Shown: one piece after another, positions 16,059 through 23,535 of the stretch
Position numbering within the stretch: position 1 is the first letter of the stretch
Layout of the letters: each line of letters begins with the position of its first letter
Source of the DNA: an uncultured Eubacteriales bacterium
Lineage (GTDB): Bacteria; Bacillota; Clostridia; Peptostreptococcales; Anaerovoracaceae
NCBI GenBank assembly: GCA_900540145.1
Contig: UQEW01000028.1
Span: 1 to 26,382, forward strand
Direction: 5' to 3'
Length of the DNA stretch: 26,382 bases
Program-made: the position numbers and the translations under genes
Notes under the pieces: model-generated
Database searches by the model: none
Seen by the model: only the letters and a program-made list of their open reading frames with translations
Told to the model about the DNA's origin: nothing

Positions 16059-16169
16059 TTACATCGCCGGCATCGCCAACACATCCATCATCGCCGGCAT
16101 CGCCAACACATCCATCATCGCCGGCATCAGCATAACCGCCGCATCAGCGTTATACCATCCGCGCCGCAT
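16059..16169 (-). CDS. Small repetitive ORF coupled to uppS
   Basis: This is a 36-codon frame whose ATG overlaps the uppS stop by one base (TGATG), an arrangement that permits re-initiation. The product would be Met/Ala-rich, with a nine-residue unit MPAMMDVLA occurring twice and a partial third copy. The unit comes from a 27-bp DNA repeat, an exact multiple of three, so the frame stays open through the copies. It has no own Shine-Dalgarno site and matches no family known to me. It may be an accident of the tandem repeat. Confidence 0.25.
   Translation of the reverse strand: MRRGWYNADAAVMLMPAMMDVLAMPAMMDVLAMPAM
16062..16130. repeat. 27-bp tandem repeat, about 2.5 copies
   Basis: Two identical 27-bp units (16062-16088 and 16089-16115) and the first 13 or so bases of a third are arranged head to tail. 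The unit begins CATCGCCGGCATCGCC and is GC-rich, in sharp contrast to the adjoining AT-rich spacer. There are no spacers between units, so it is not CRISPR. It lies directly behind uppS. Confidence 0.9.
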
Positions 16170-16891
16170 CATCTTCCGCCGTATCTTCTGTCTCGTCTGG
16201 TATAGTCCAGCACTATGCTCTCAAATTCATCCGGCGTAAAATCAGGCCACAAAGAATTGCTAAAAGCCATTTCACTGTAAGCGCACTGCCACAGCAAAAA
16301 ATTAGACAGCCGTTCTTCTCCGCTGGTCCTTATGATAAGATCAGGGTCAGGTATGTTCTGGTTTTCAACTCCTGTATACAAATATCGAGAAATCAGTTCT
16401 TCATCTATTTCCTCTCCTTCTAGTTCACCAGTCTCTACCAGATAGCATATTTGTCTGACAGCGCGGACTATTTCTTGTCTTCCCCCATAATTCAGCGCAA
16501 TATTAAACTGAAGACCATCATTGTCTTTCGTGGTTATGAGCGCCTTTTCGATACTGCCTACAGCAGTCTTGGGGATTTGAGTATAATCTCCCAATATTCT
16601 CACTTTAACATTATTTTCATTCAATTCTTTAAGTTCACTTGCTACATATTTTACAAGAAGGCCGAAAATTCCACCTACCTCTTCTGCAGACCTCTTCCAG
16701 TTTTCGGTAGAAAAAGCATAAACCGTAAGATATTTTATGCCGATTATATCCGCCCTCTTTATTATTTCTTTCATTGCAAGCATACCTGCATTATGTCCCT
16801 GCAATCTGCTGACTTTATTTTTCTGTGCCCAACGTCCGTTGCCGTCCATTATAACGGCTACGTGCCTAGGCAAAAGTTCGTTATTTACCAT
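16169..16891 (-). CDS. uppS: Isoprenyl transferase, undecaprenyl-diphosphate synthase
   Basis: This cis-prenyltransferase adds isopentenyl units to farnesyl diphosphate to make the C55 carrier for cell-wall synthesis. It has 240 residues. The N-terminal motif MDGNGRWA carries the catalytic D16. Further family motifs are YAFSTENWKR, LNYGGRQEI and the C-terminal RTSGEERLSNFLLWQ. GGTGAGG lies very close to ATG. Its stop overlaps the start of a small repetitive ORF. It shares the operon with dxr and ispG, which supply its substrates. Confidence 0.95.
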   Translation of the reverse strand: MVNNELLPRHVAVIMDGNGRWAQKNKVSRLQGHNAGMLAMKEIIKRADIIGIKYLTVYAFSTENWKRSAEEVGGIFGLLVKYVASELKELNENNVKVRILGDYTQIPKTAVGSIEKALITTKDNDGLQFNIALNYGGRQEIVRAVRQICYLVETGELEGEEIDEELISRYLYTGVENQNIPDPDLIIRTSGEERLSNFLLWQCAYSEMAFSNSLWPDFTPDEFESIVLDYTRRDRRYGGR

Positions 16892-16944
16892 ATCCTCACC
16901 ATAAACAGTATGGCTGCCTCAGCAGCCATACCTAGATTTTTTTA

Positions 16945-17499
16945 TTACACTTCCATTATCTCTTTTTCTTTTGCGGCTACTATTTCATCTATTTCTTTAA
17001 TAGTTTTGTCTGTAGCCTTCTGTACATCTTCAAGTGCTTTCTTAAGTTCGTCTTCAGTTATTTCATGTGCTTTTTCACGTTTTTTCAATTCGTCGTTAGC
17101 ATCTCGTCTTATATTTCTTATAGCTATCTTGCTGTCTTCTCCCATTTTCTTTACTGTTTTTGTGAGTTCTTTTCTTCTTTCCTCAGTAACTTGAGGAATT
17201 ACCAGTCTCACACACTTACCATCATTGGAAGGATTAATTCCTATATTGGCCACATTTATTCCCTTCTCTATTTCCGAGATGGATTTTGGGTCGAAAGGAG
17301 TGATAAGCAGAGTCCTTGGGTCAGGCACCGCAATGTTGGCAAGATTTTTAAGAGGAGTCGGTGAGCCATAGTAATCCACCATTACTTTATCCAGAAGAGA
17401 AGGATTTGCTCTTCCGGCTCTGACTGTATTCAGATCCTCTTTTAAAACTGATATGCTCTTTTTACTCTTTTCTTCAAGATTTTTTTTAACCTCTTCCAT
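16945..17499 (-). CDS. frr: Ribosome recycling factor
   Basis: This cytosolic factor splits post-termination ribosomes together with EF-G. It has 184 residues, the full normal length. The core GRANPSLLDKVMVDYYGS and the middle domain ITPFDPKSISEIEKGI are present. The two-part long helical bundle (REKAHEITEDELKKALEDVQ) completes the fold. AGGAGG lies seven bases before ATG. It is 26 bases after pyrH and 53 bases before uppS, the standard order. Confidence 0.96.
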   Translation of the reverse strand: MEEVKKNLEEKSKKSISVLKEDLNTVRAGRANPSLLDKVMVDYYGSPTPLKNLANIAVPDPRTLLITPFDPKSISEIEKGINVANIGINPSNDGKCVRLVIPQVTEERRKELTKTVKKMGEDSKIAIRNIRRDANDELKKREKAHEITEDELKKALEDVQKATDKTIKEIDEIVAAKEKEIMEV

Positions 17500-17525
17500 A
17501 ACGGTTCCTCCTGTTAATCAATATG

Positions 17526-18230
17526 TTACTCAATTATTGTTCCTATGTCTTCGCCCAAAACGGCCCTTAGCACATTGCCTTCTTCCGCTATGGCAAACAC
17601 ATGAATCTTGATATTGTTATCTTTGCAAAGAGTAGCGGCAGTTAAATCCATGACTTTAAGATCTTTTTCCACTACCTCCATGTGAGTTAGCCTCTTAAAT
17701 TTTATCGCATCTTTATATACGGATGGATCCTTATCGTAAACTGCGTCTACGTTTTTGGCCAGCAATATTATATCCGCATCCATTTCAGCCGCTCTTAGCG
17801 CCGCTGTGGTATCTGTTGAAAAGAACGGATTACCTGTTCCGGCTCCAAAGATTACCAAGCTGCCGTGTTCAAGATGGCTGAGCGCTTTTCTTCTGGCATA
17901 CGGTTCTGCAATCTCTCTCATTTCTATGGCAGTCTGAACCTTAGCCGGAACTCCCAGCGCAAGAAAAGCGTCTTGCAGTGCAAGCGAATTCATAACCGTT
18001 GCCAGCATGCCCATATAGTCAGCCGTCGCCCTGTCCATGTCTTTGCTGGTTCTTCCTCTCCAGAAATTGCCGCCTCCGACTACGATGGCTACCTGCACGC
18101 CAAGATCATGAATCTGTTTTACCTCAGCTGCGACTTTTCTGGTCATTTCTTCGTTGATGCCGAAGTGTTGCCGACCCGCCAGCGCTTCACCGCTTATTTT
18201 AAGCAGCACCCTTTTGTATATAGGTTTCAT
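17526..18230 (-). CDS. pyrH: UMP kinase
   Basis: This enzyme phosphorylates UMP to UDP with ATP. It is a bacterial amino-acid-kinase-fold enzyme unlike eukaryotic UMP/CMP kinases. It has 234 residues. The N-terminal lysine motif YKRVLLKISGEAL is present, followed by VVGGGNFWRG and GAGTGNPFFSTDTTAALRA. GAGGATGG lies about a dozen bases before ATG, which is slightly far. It is the first gene of the operon here. The rpsB and tsf genes that often precede it are absent, and an ABC exporter lies upstream. Confidence 0.96.
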   Translation of the reverse strand: MKPIYKRVLLKISGEALAGRQHFGINEEMTRKVAAEVKQIHDLGVQVAIVVGGGNFWRGRTSKDMDRATADYMGMLATVMNSLALQDAFLALGVPAKVQTAIEMREIAEPYARRKALSHLEHGSLVIFGAGTGNPFFSTDTTAALRAAEMDADIILLAKNVDAVYDKDPSVYKDAIKFKRLTHMEVVEKDLKVMDLTAATLCKDNNIKIHVFAIAEEGNVLRAVLGEDIGTIIE

Positions 18231-18320
18231 ATTGTCTTACCATCCTCTTAAAATAGCTGTTTATTAATAATTTAATATTTGTCTTATTCCTGTAAAACTT
18301 ATAGCGTTCATTATGAATTC

Positions 18321-18329
18321 ATTATACCA
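18321..18329 (-). promoter_or_regulatory. Extended -10 promoter of the pyrH operon
   Basis: TGGTATAAT on the minus strand is a consensus -10 with the TGn extension. A weak TTTATA is found at about 17 bases. The predicted start is near 18314, giving a leader of about 84 bases before pyrH. No riboswitch-like structure was recognised in that leader. Confidence 0.6.
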
Positions 18330-18390
18330 TATACCTCAGCATTTATAAAAGTCGTTTATCGATATTTTTTGCTTTAATTTTGTCTTGCAA

Positions 18391-20145
18391 TCAATTGTTT
18401 GACAACGCCTGGGCCTCATAAAGCTTGCGATAATCACCGTCGGCGGCAATTAACTCCTCGTGAGTTCCTTCCTCTTTTATGCGGCCTCCATCCATGAGCA
18501 CAATCCTGTCAGCATCTTTAATCGTCGCCAGCCTGTGGGCAATCATCAAAGTAGTTCGACCCTTGGAAAGCTCGCCGAAAGCTTTTTGTATCTGCTGCTC
18601 TGTGATACTGTCCAAAGCTGATGTTGCCTCATCTAAAATAAGTATAGGCGGATTTTTCAGAAAAATTCTGGCAATGGATATGCGCTGCTTCTGCCCGCCG
18701 GAAAGCAACGTTCCCCGCTCTCCCACATATGTATCGAAACCATCCTTCATCGCCATTATATCGTCGTATATTTCAGCTTTTTTCGCAGCTTCCATAACTT
18801 CTTCAAAAGACGCATCCGGTTTTCCGTATCTTATGTTTTCATAGACAGTATCAGCAAACAAGAATACTTCCTGCTGTACTATACCTATGTTATTTCGCAA
18901 AGAGCTTTTAGAAATATCTCTGATATCTATACCATCTATCGTTATACTGCCGCCATCCACATCATAGAACCTTGGGATAAGCTGGCACATGGTGCTTTTG
19001 CCGCCTCCCGAATGACCCACAATGGCAATGCATTCACCTGGTTTTATGTCCAGAGAAACGTCCTTCAATACATCTTTGTCATCGCCGTCATAGGCAAAGT
19101 CCACATGGCTTAGGCATATGGCTCCCTTGACGTTTTCCAAAGTTTCCGGATTTGCTTTTTCCTTGATAGTGGGCTCAAGACGCATAATTTCAACGAAACG
19201 CTTCAGGCCTGCAAAACCGTTGGTGAATATTTCCGCCAAAGTAGCCAATTTGCGCACCGGCGTAACAAAAGTAGTAACATATAATGTAAAGGTTATCAAA
19301 TCGATATAGTTAAGGCTGTTGTCCATTATCAGCCAGCCTCCGAAAGCTATGACCGCTACCTGAAGCGCGCATATGGAAAATTCCAGCGAGCCGTTGAATC
19401 TTCCCATAGCTTTGTAATAATCAGTTTTAGATTCCTTGTATGTTTCGTTGGAGCGCTCAAATCTTTCGTAATCTATATCCATATTATCGAACGCCTTAGA
19501 AGTTTTCATTCCGGAAATGGTAGATTCAATGTCAGCGTTGATATCTGCCATTCTCTGCTTAACTTTGCCGGAAGAATCCACCATGCTCTTTCGGCAAATC
19601 ATCACAATTACAGCAAAGGCCGGCACCATTATAAGCACCATCAACGCTAACCTCCATTCTACCGTAAACATGACGATAAGAGCACCTGTAATCGTTGCGA
19701 TAGAAATCAATAAATCTTCCGGTCCATGATGGGCCAGCTCCGTTATTTCAAACAAATCTCCGGTCAGCCTGTTCATAAGCTTTCCGGTTCTGTTCTTATC
19801 ATAAAAGTCAAAATCCAGCAATTGAAAATGTCTGTACAAATCTTCTCGTATATCAGCCTCCACCAAAATACCGAATCTGTGTCCGAGATAGGTGATTATA
19901 TAATAGAACACCGATCTGAGGAGAAAAGCAGCCAAGGTTATAGCCATAACTATAAAAAAGACACGATAAAGTTTCCCCGGGAGCAGCTCATACATGGCAT
20001 ATCTGCTGACCAGAGGAAAAGCCACATCTATTGCCGCGATAAGGAAAGCGCAGCTCATGTCTATGAGAAACAGCTTTTTATGCGCTCCGAAGTAAGATAT
20101 GAATATTCTCATCATAGGTTTATTAAAATCTTTTTCTTTTGTCAT
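18391..20145 (-). CDS. ABC exporter, fused permease and ATPase
   Basis: This is a half-transporter of 584 residues that would act as a homodimer in the membrane. Six transmembrane helices occupy about residues 20-310. The ATPase domain has Walker A GHSGGGKST at 377, the signature LSGGQKQR at 481, Walker B ILILDE ending at E506, and the switch histidine H537 (IAHRL). It belongs to the MsbA/BmrA/LmrA type. The cargo cannot be told from sequence; lipid or drug export is typical. The start at 20145 has GGAGGAGA close upstream; an in-frame ATG at 20157 precedes that site. It lies downstream of ridA, with a hairpin-rich gap between, so it may have its own promoter. Confidence 0.9.
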   Translation of the reverse strand: MTKEKDFNKPMMRIFISYFGAHKKLFLIDMSCAFLIAAIDVAFPLVSRYAMYELLPGKLYRVFFIVMAITLAAFLLRSVFYYIITYLGHRFGILVEADIREDLYRHFQLLDFDFYDKNRTGKLMNRLTGDLFEITELAHHGPEDLLISIATITGALIVMFTVEWRLALMVLIMVPAFAVIVMICRKSMVDSSGKVKQRMADINADIESTISGMKTSKAFDNMDIDYERFERSNETYKESKTDYYKAMGRFNGSLEFSICALQVAVIAFGGWLIMDNSLNYIDLITFTLYVTTFVTPVRKLATLAEIFTNGFAGLKRFVEIMRLEPTIKEKANPETLENVKGAICLSHVDFAYDGDDKDVLKDVSLDIKPGECIAIVGHSGGGKSTMCQLIPRFYDVDGGSITIDGIDIRDISKSSLRNNIGIVQQEVFLFADTVYENIRYGKPDASFEEVMEAAKKAEIYDDIMAMKDGFDTYVGERGTLLSGGQKQRISIARIFLKNPPILILDEATSALDSITEQQIQKAFGELSKGRTTLMIAHRLATIKDADRIVLMDGGRIKEEGTHEELIAADGDYRKLYEAQALSNN

Positions 20146-20180
20146 AGTCTCCTCCAAAACTCACATTTAAGCGTCATTAA

Positions 20181-20254
20181 GCCCGAAGACCGTATCGGCC
20201 TTCGGGCCTTGCAATCACCGGCAATTCCTTGAAGACTTATGTTCAAGCTTCAAG
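20181..20254. repeat. Two hairpins between ridA and the ABC exporter
   Basis: The first (20181-20207) pairs GCCCGAAG with CTTCGGGC and continues with CCG/CGG after an A/C mismatch. The second (20228-20254) pairs CTTGAAG with CTTCAAG. Neither is followed by a proper T-run on the minus strand. They may weaken read-through or protect the end of the ridA transcript. Confidence 0.5.
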
Positions 20255-20278
20255 CGGAGTGCCTCAGGCTATGCCTTT

Positions 20279-20656
20279 CTAAATATATGCTATCACTTCT
20301 ATTTCAATGAGAGCGTCTTTAGGAAGTCTTGCCACCTCAATTGCTGATCTTGAAGGATAGTCGCCATCGAAATATCCGCCGTATATTTCATTTACAACAG
20401 CAAAGTCTCCCATATCTTTCAAAAAACAAGTAGTTTTGATAATCTTATCAAGTCCGCTGCCTGCTTCCTCAAGAACAGCTTTCAAGTTGGCAAATACTTG
20501 TTTGGTTTGTTCTTCAATGCCGCCTTCTACCATCACTCCTGTCTCAGGTACCAGCGGAATTTGACCGGAAGTAAATACCAAATTTCCGTAAATATTTGCC
20601 TGAGCATAAGGTCCTATGGCTGCCGGCGCTTTTTTTGTAGCTACGATTTTTCTCAT
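20279..20656 (-). CDS. ridA: RidA family enamine/imine deaminase
   Basis: This small cytosolic trimeric enzyme hydrolyses reactive 2-aminoacrylate and related imines made by PLP enzymes. It has 125 residues, the normal length. Family motifs seen are AIGPYAQA, SGQIPL and the catalytic R103 in YPSRSAIEVARLPKDALIEI. Its ATG overlaps the stop of the YdbT-like gene by four bases (ATGA), with AGGAGG eight bases ahead inside that gene, so translation is probably coupled. No functional link with PH-domain proteins is known to me. Confidence 0.93.
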   Translation of the reverse strand: MRKIVATKKAPAAIGPYAQANIYGNLVFTSGQIPLVPETGVMVEGGIEEQTKQVFANLKAVLEEAGSGLDKIIKTTCFLKDMGDFAVVNEIYGGYFDGDYPSRSAIEVARLPKDALIEIEVIAYI

Positions 20657-22179
20657 TTTGTTCCTCCTATCATCTTGTCAGAAATCTCTATTGCTGATTT
20701 TTCTTTTATATATGGAATCTCTGCCACGGAATTAAGCAGCATCACTGTGCCGCTGCCACATCCATCCTTCTTCGCTATAGGATGATGAGTTATTTTAACT
20801 ATCTGCATCCTATCATACTTGAATATGGAATAATGTTTGGCTAAATATCCGCTGCAGACTACCATTCCCTCATTTCTTATCATATACCCTGCGTTCTTAT
20901 GTGACAATACATAAAGCATTACAATCAACAAATCAAAAGCTATAGGCAAACCTAAGGATATGATATAAGACCACTCTGCAAAAGTCACCATTGCCCATAC
21001 TGCAAGAATGACCATAATATGCCACTTCACTGACTTAAAGGCTCTGACCCGCGCTCCGCATCGTTCTTCCTTTTCAACGGCCATCATGTCTCCCCACATG
21101 TATTCAGGCACTAATTCCGAAAGCCAAAACGTCATCTGCTCCTTCGAAAGGGACATGGTTATGTTGGAAGATTCTCCTTCTTCATCCCCTATGCCCACAG
21201 TTACAACTTTTGCATTGTATTTGCCGAATATTCTGGACATAAGAGGCTGTTCTATTGTCAAAGCGGTAATCTTATCTACAGGTATAGTGTAACTTCTCAA
21301 TTTGATGAGACCGCATCTCACATGTAAGTCTTTGCCGTCTCTGTAAACGGTAAAATCATAATATATCAGAAATTTTTTCACCAAATTATACAAACTGCCC
21401 AAAACCATCAGCAATATAGCTATAAAACCACCCATAGCTTCTCTGATGAAGCTGTCAAAGCCAAAGGTTAAACTAAACCAACAGGCCCCTGCAATGCCGC
21501 ATATTACTACCAGCAGGCTGGCCATAGGGAGTGTATAAAAAGAATTTTTTATCATATCCGCAGTACTGCAGTGTAAAACTGTCCTGCCCACATCCGGTTC
21601 TGACATAAGCCGGTCCGGCTGTCTTTCCTCCGATAAGGAGACTTGATTGCCCTTAAGCCTATTCATACGTTCCAGAACAGTCTTTCTGAAATAAATCGCT
21701 ATGTCCTCTCTGAGTACTATGGAGACGTCGGTTTTCGCCGCCGTAGTCATGCTGTTAGTGTCCAGCTTTATCCGATACGTTCCTACGATTCTCTCAAATA
21801 AGTTTCTTTCCATGTTTACCGCAGAAATATTTTCTATGGCTATGGTATTTTTGTATTTTTTCAGAGTATTCCTCTCAATTATTATGAGATTGTCTTCAAG
21901 TATTATAAAAGTTTTGCGCCATCTAAAAAACTGTATTCCCAGCACCAACAATGTTATCAGCAAAACGGCGCCTATTCCCCAAAAGCCTCCTGTACGCAGA
22001 AATTCCATAACGCCTTCTTGACCTATGTCCCTGATGAAGCTTATTATATCGTCTATCTGGTTAAGCAATATCAAAATAATTACGAGCCAAAATTGCCAAA
22101 GGCTTTCAAATATTATAGAGAAATGGCAGCGCAGCCTCAAAGCATCAGACCTGTTCTCTGCAGCTGTACCTTTATCCAT
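20653..22179 (-). CDS. YdbT-like membrane protein with bacterial PH domains
   Basis: This membrane protein has 508 residues. It contains about three copies of the bPH2 (YdbS/YdbT) domain, each preceded by a pair of hydrophobic helices. Domain starts are visible near WRKTFIILEDNLIIIERNTL, YDFTVYRDGKDLHVRCGLI and GYMIRNEGMVVCSGYLA. Each domain carries a motif such as IPVDKITALTIEQPLMSRIFG, typical of the family. YdbS and YdbT of Bacillus have been linked to resistance against antimicrobial peptides and to membrane stress, but the biochemical role is not settled. The start has AAGGAAAG close upstream and overlaps the end of the YdbS-like gene by eight bases, so the two are surely co-translated partners. 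Confidence 0.85.
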   Translation of the reverse strand: MDKGTAAENRSDALRLRCHFSIIFESLWQFWLVIILILLNQIDDIISFIRDIGQEGVMEFLRTGGFWGIGAVLLITLLVLGIQFFRWRKTFIILEDNLIIIERNTLKKYKNTIAIENISAVNMERNLFERIVGTYRIKLDTNSMTTAAKTDVSIVLREDIAIYFRKTVLERMNRLKGNQVSLSEERQPDRLMSEPDVGRTVLHCSTADMIKNSFYTLPMASLLVVICGIAGACWFSLTFGFDSFIREAMGGFIAILLMVLGSLYNLVKKFLIYYDFTVYRDGKDLHVRCGLIKLRSYTIPVDKITALTIEQPLMSRIFGKYNAKVVTVGIGDEEGESSNITMSLSKEQMTFWLSELVPEYMWGDMMAVEKEERCGARVRAFKSVKWHIMVILAVWAMVTFAEWSYIISLGLPIAFDLLIVMLYVLSHKNAGYMIRNEGMVVCSGYLAKHYSIFKYDRMQIVKITHHPIAKKDGCGSGTVMLLNSVAEIPYIKEKSAIEISDKMIGGTK

Positions 22180-22696
22180 CTATCTTTCCTTCGCTTTCAC
22201 CGTTTTGGCCGTTATCAGCCTTTTCCATTTTTTCTGTTACAGCTAAAGTATTGATCTTTACCTTCAGTGTTTCAGCTATTTCTTCAGCTATTTCTTCAGC
22301 CAGAAATTTTATATTTACATCTCCTCCCGCAGTTGTCACACATACGGTTGAAAGATTAAACAGCCTGGCTATCGGACCCTGAGATACTTCGATTTTATGA
22401 AGACGCTCTATAGGGACAATGCTTTCGCTTATCCAGAAAAGCCCCTCTCTTACCCTTATAGCTTCGTTGTCAATGCAGTATCTGTATCTTTCATATCTGA
22501 CTTTTGGTGCTATTACTATGTAGACTATCACAAAAATCCAGCAAATTGCCAAAATGATATTTCCGATAAGTCCGGCATCTACTGCCAATAATACTATTAA
22601 AGTTGCTGCAGCCATGATAAGGCAAAGCCATATTAAGCAGGTTATCCTCATGCATTTTTCAGCTGTCTTTTCAATTCTGCTATAATCTCTATCCAT
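22172..22696 (-). CDS. YdbS-like bacterial PH-domain membrane protein
   Basis: This protein has 174 residues. Two hydrophobic helices (about 18-65) are followed by one bPH2 domain with RYCIDNEAIRVREGLFWISE and VPIERLHKIEVSQGPIARLF. The charged tail is rich in Glu, Lys and Gly. AGGAGG-like GGAGG precedes ATG by five bases. It is the partner of the YdbT-like protein, which it overlaps. It follows trmO by 15 bases, so all are likely on one transcript. Confidence 0.85.
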   Translation of the reverse strand: MDRDYSRIEKTAEKCMRITCLIWLCLIMAAATLIVLLAVDAGLIGNIILAICWIFVIVYIVIAPKVRYERYRYCIDNEAIRVREGLFWISESIVPIERLHKIEVSQGPIARLFNLSTVCVTTAGGDVNIKFLAEEIAEEIAETLKVKINTLAVTEKMEKADNGQNGESEGKIDG

Positions 22697-22711
22697 AATT
22701 ACCTCCGCTTT

Positions 22712-23386
22712 TTAGATTTTATCATACTTGCGGCAGATGTCAACGACTGTAATTATGCTTTTATCCGCTCTGAACTTTACGGTTATATCTTCATAGTCCA
22801 TAACATATGTTCGCTGCGCATCATCCTTGTAAGCAGGCTTAGGATCCTGTGACAAAAGCTGTACCAATATATCCTTCTTCTGAGCAGATACTTTCATTTC
22901 AGCTTCTTTAGAGAAGACGACCTCCAACGGCGGCGGCACCTGTCTGGTGAATCCTCCAACGGCATCCGGCACTGCATCTGCATAAGGCAAATAAGGTTTT
23001 ATATCAAGTATAGGTGTTCTGTCCACCATATCTGCACCTATTACATAAAGTATCGGACCGTTTTTGCTCATTTCTATCCGCTCCAGTTTGACGCAGGATA
23101 ATCCTATAGGATTAGGTCTGAACGGCGACCTGGTAGCAAATACGCCTTTTCTTTCATTGCCTCCTAGCTTGGGAGGTCTTACTGTAGGTGACCATCCTTG
23201 TTTTTCCGTTTCAGAAAACTGCCATATAATCCAAATATGAGAAAATTCCTCAAGTCCTCTTACTGCCTCCGGATATGCAAACTCTCGCTCAAACTCTATA
23301 TAGCCTTTTGTATCAGCCAATCTGCTCTGCCTCGGCACACCAAATTTTTCATGAAATCCGGTCCTAATATATGCTATAGGTCTCAT
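22712..23386 (-). CDS. trmO: tRNA (N6-threonylcarbamoyladenosine37-N6)-methyltransferase TrmO
   Basis: This is a SAM-dependent enzyme of the TrmO/TsaA beta-barrel family. It methylates the t6A37 base of threonine tRNAs, improving decoding. It has 224 residues. Family motifs are FGVPRQSRLADTKGYIEF, FSHIWIIWQFSE and the signature FATRSPFRPNPIGLS, then VDRTPILDIKPYLPYAD. The C-terminal extension (about 160-224) is present. I start it at 23386, where GGAGG lies seven bases upstream. The longer reading from 23416 has no such site. Confidence 0.92.
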   Translation of the reverse strand: MRPIAYIRTGFHEKFGVPRQSRLADTKGYIEFEREFAYPEAVRGLEEFSHIWIIWQFSETEKQGWSPTVRPPKLGGNERKGVFATRSPFRPNPIGLSCVKLERIEMSKNGPILYVIGADMVDRTPILDIKPYLPYADAVPDAVGGFTRQVPPPLEVVFSKEAEMKVSAQKKDILVQLLSQDPKPAYKDDAQRTYVMDYEDITVKFRADKSIITVVDICRKYDKI

Positions 23387-23425
23387 ATGCAACCTCCGTA
23401 ATTCTTCTATAATCATCTGATAAAC

Positions 23426-23434
23426 ATTTTATCA
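23426..23434 (-). promoter_or_regulatory. Possible -10 of the trmO operon
   Basis: TGATAAAAT on the minus strand is a near-consensus extended -10. The predicted start lies about 33 bases before trmO. No convincing -35 was found. Confidence 0.4.
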
Positions 23435-23474
23435 TATTTCCGCTTTAAATACTCTTCAAATTACTGCTGATATC

Positions 23475-23504
23475 TTGACATATCCTTAGCGCTTATTTTA
23501 ATAT
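23475..23504 (+). promoter_or_regulatory. Promoter of the Eis-like/NhaC operon
   Basis: A perfect -35 TTGACA (23475-23480) is separated by 18 bases from a -10 TAATAT (23499-23504). The predicted start is near 23511, about 25 bases before ATG, with the ribosome binding site in between. It is a strong housekeeping-type promoter. Confidence 0.75.
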
Positions 23505-23535
23505 TATTTAAGGGTCATTGAAGGAGGTTTTGCTC

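Noticed and set aside
16062..16130. CRISPR-like repeats
   Set aside because: The 27-bp units are directly joined without spacers and no cas genes are near.
16451..17194. 247-codon plus-strand frame
   Set aside because: Antisense to uppS and frr; Ser/Phe/Ile-rich with no start signal.
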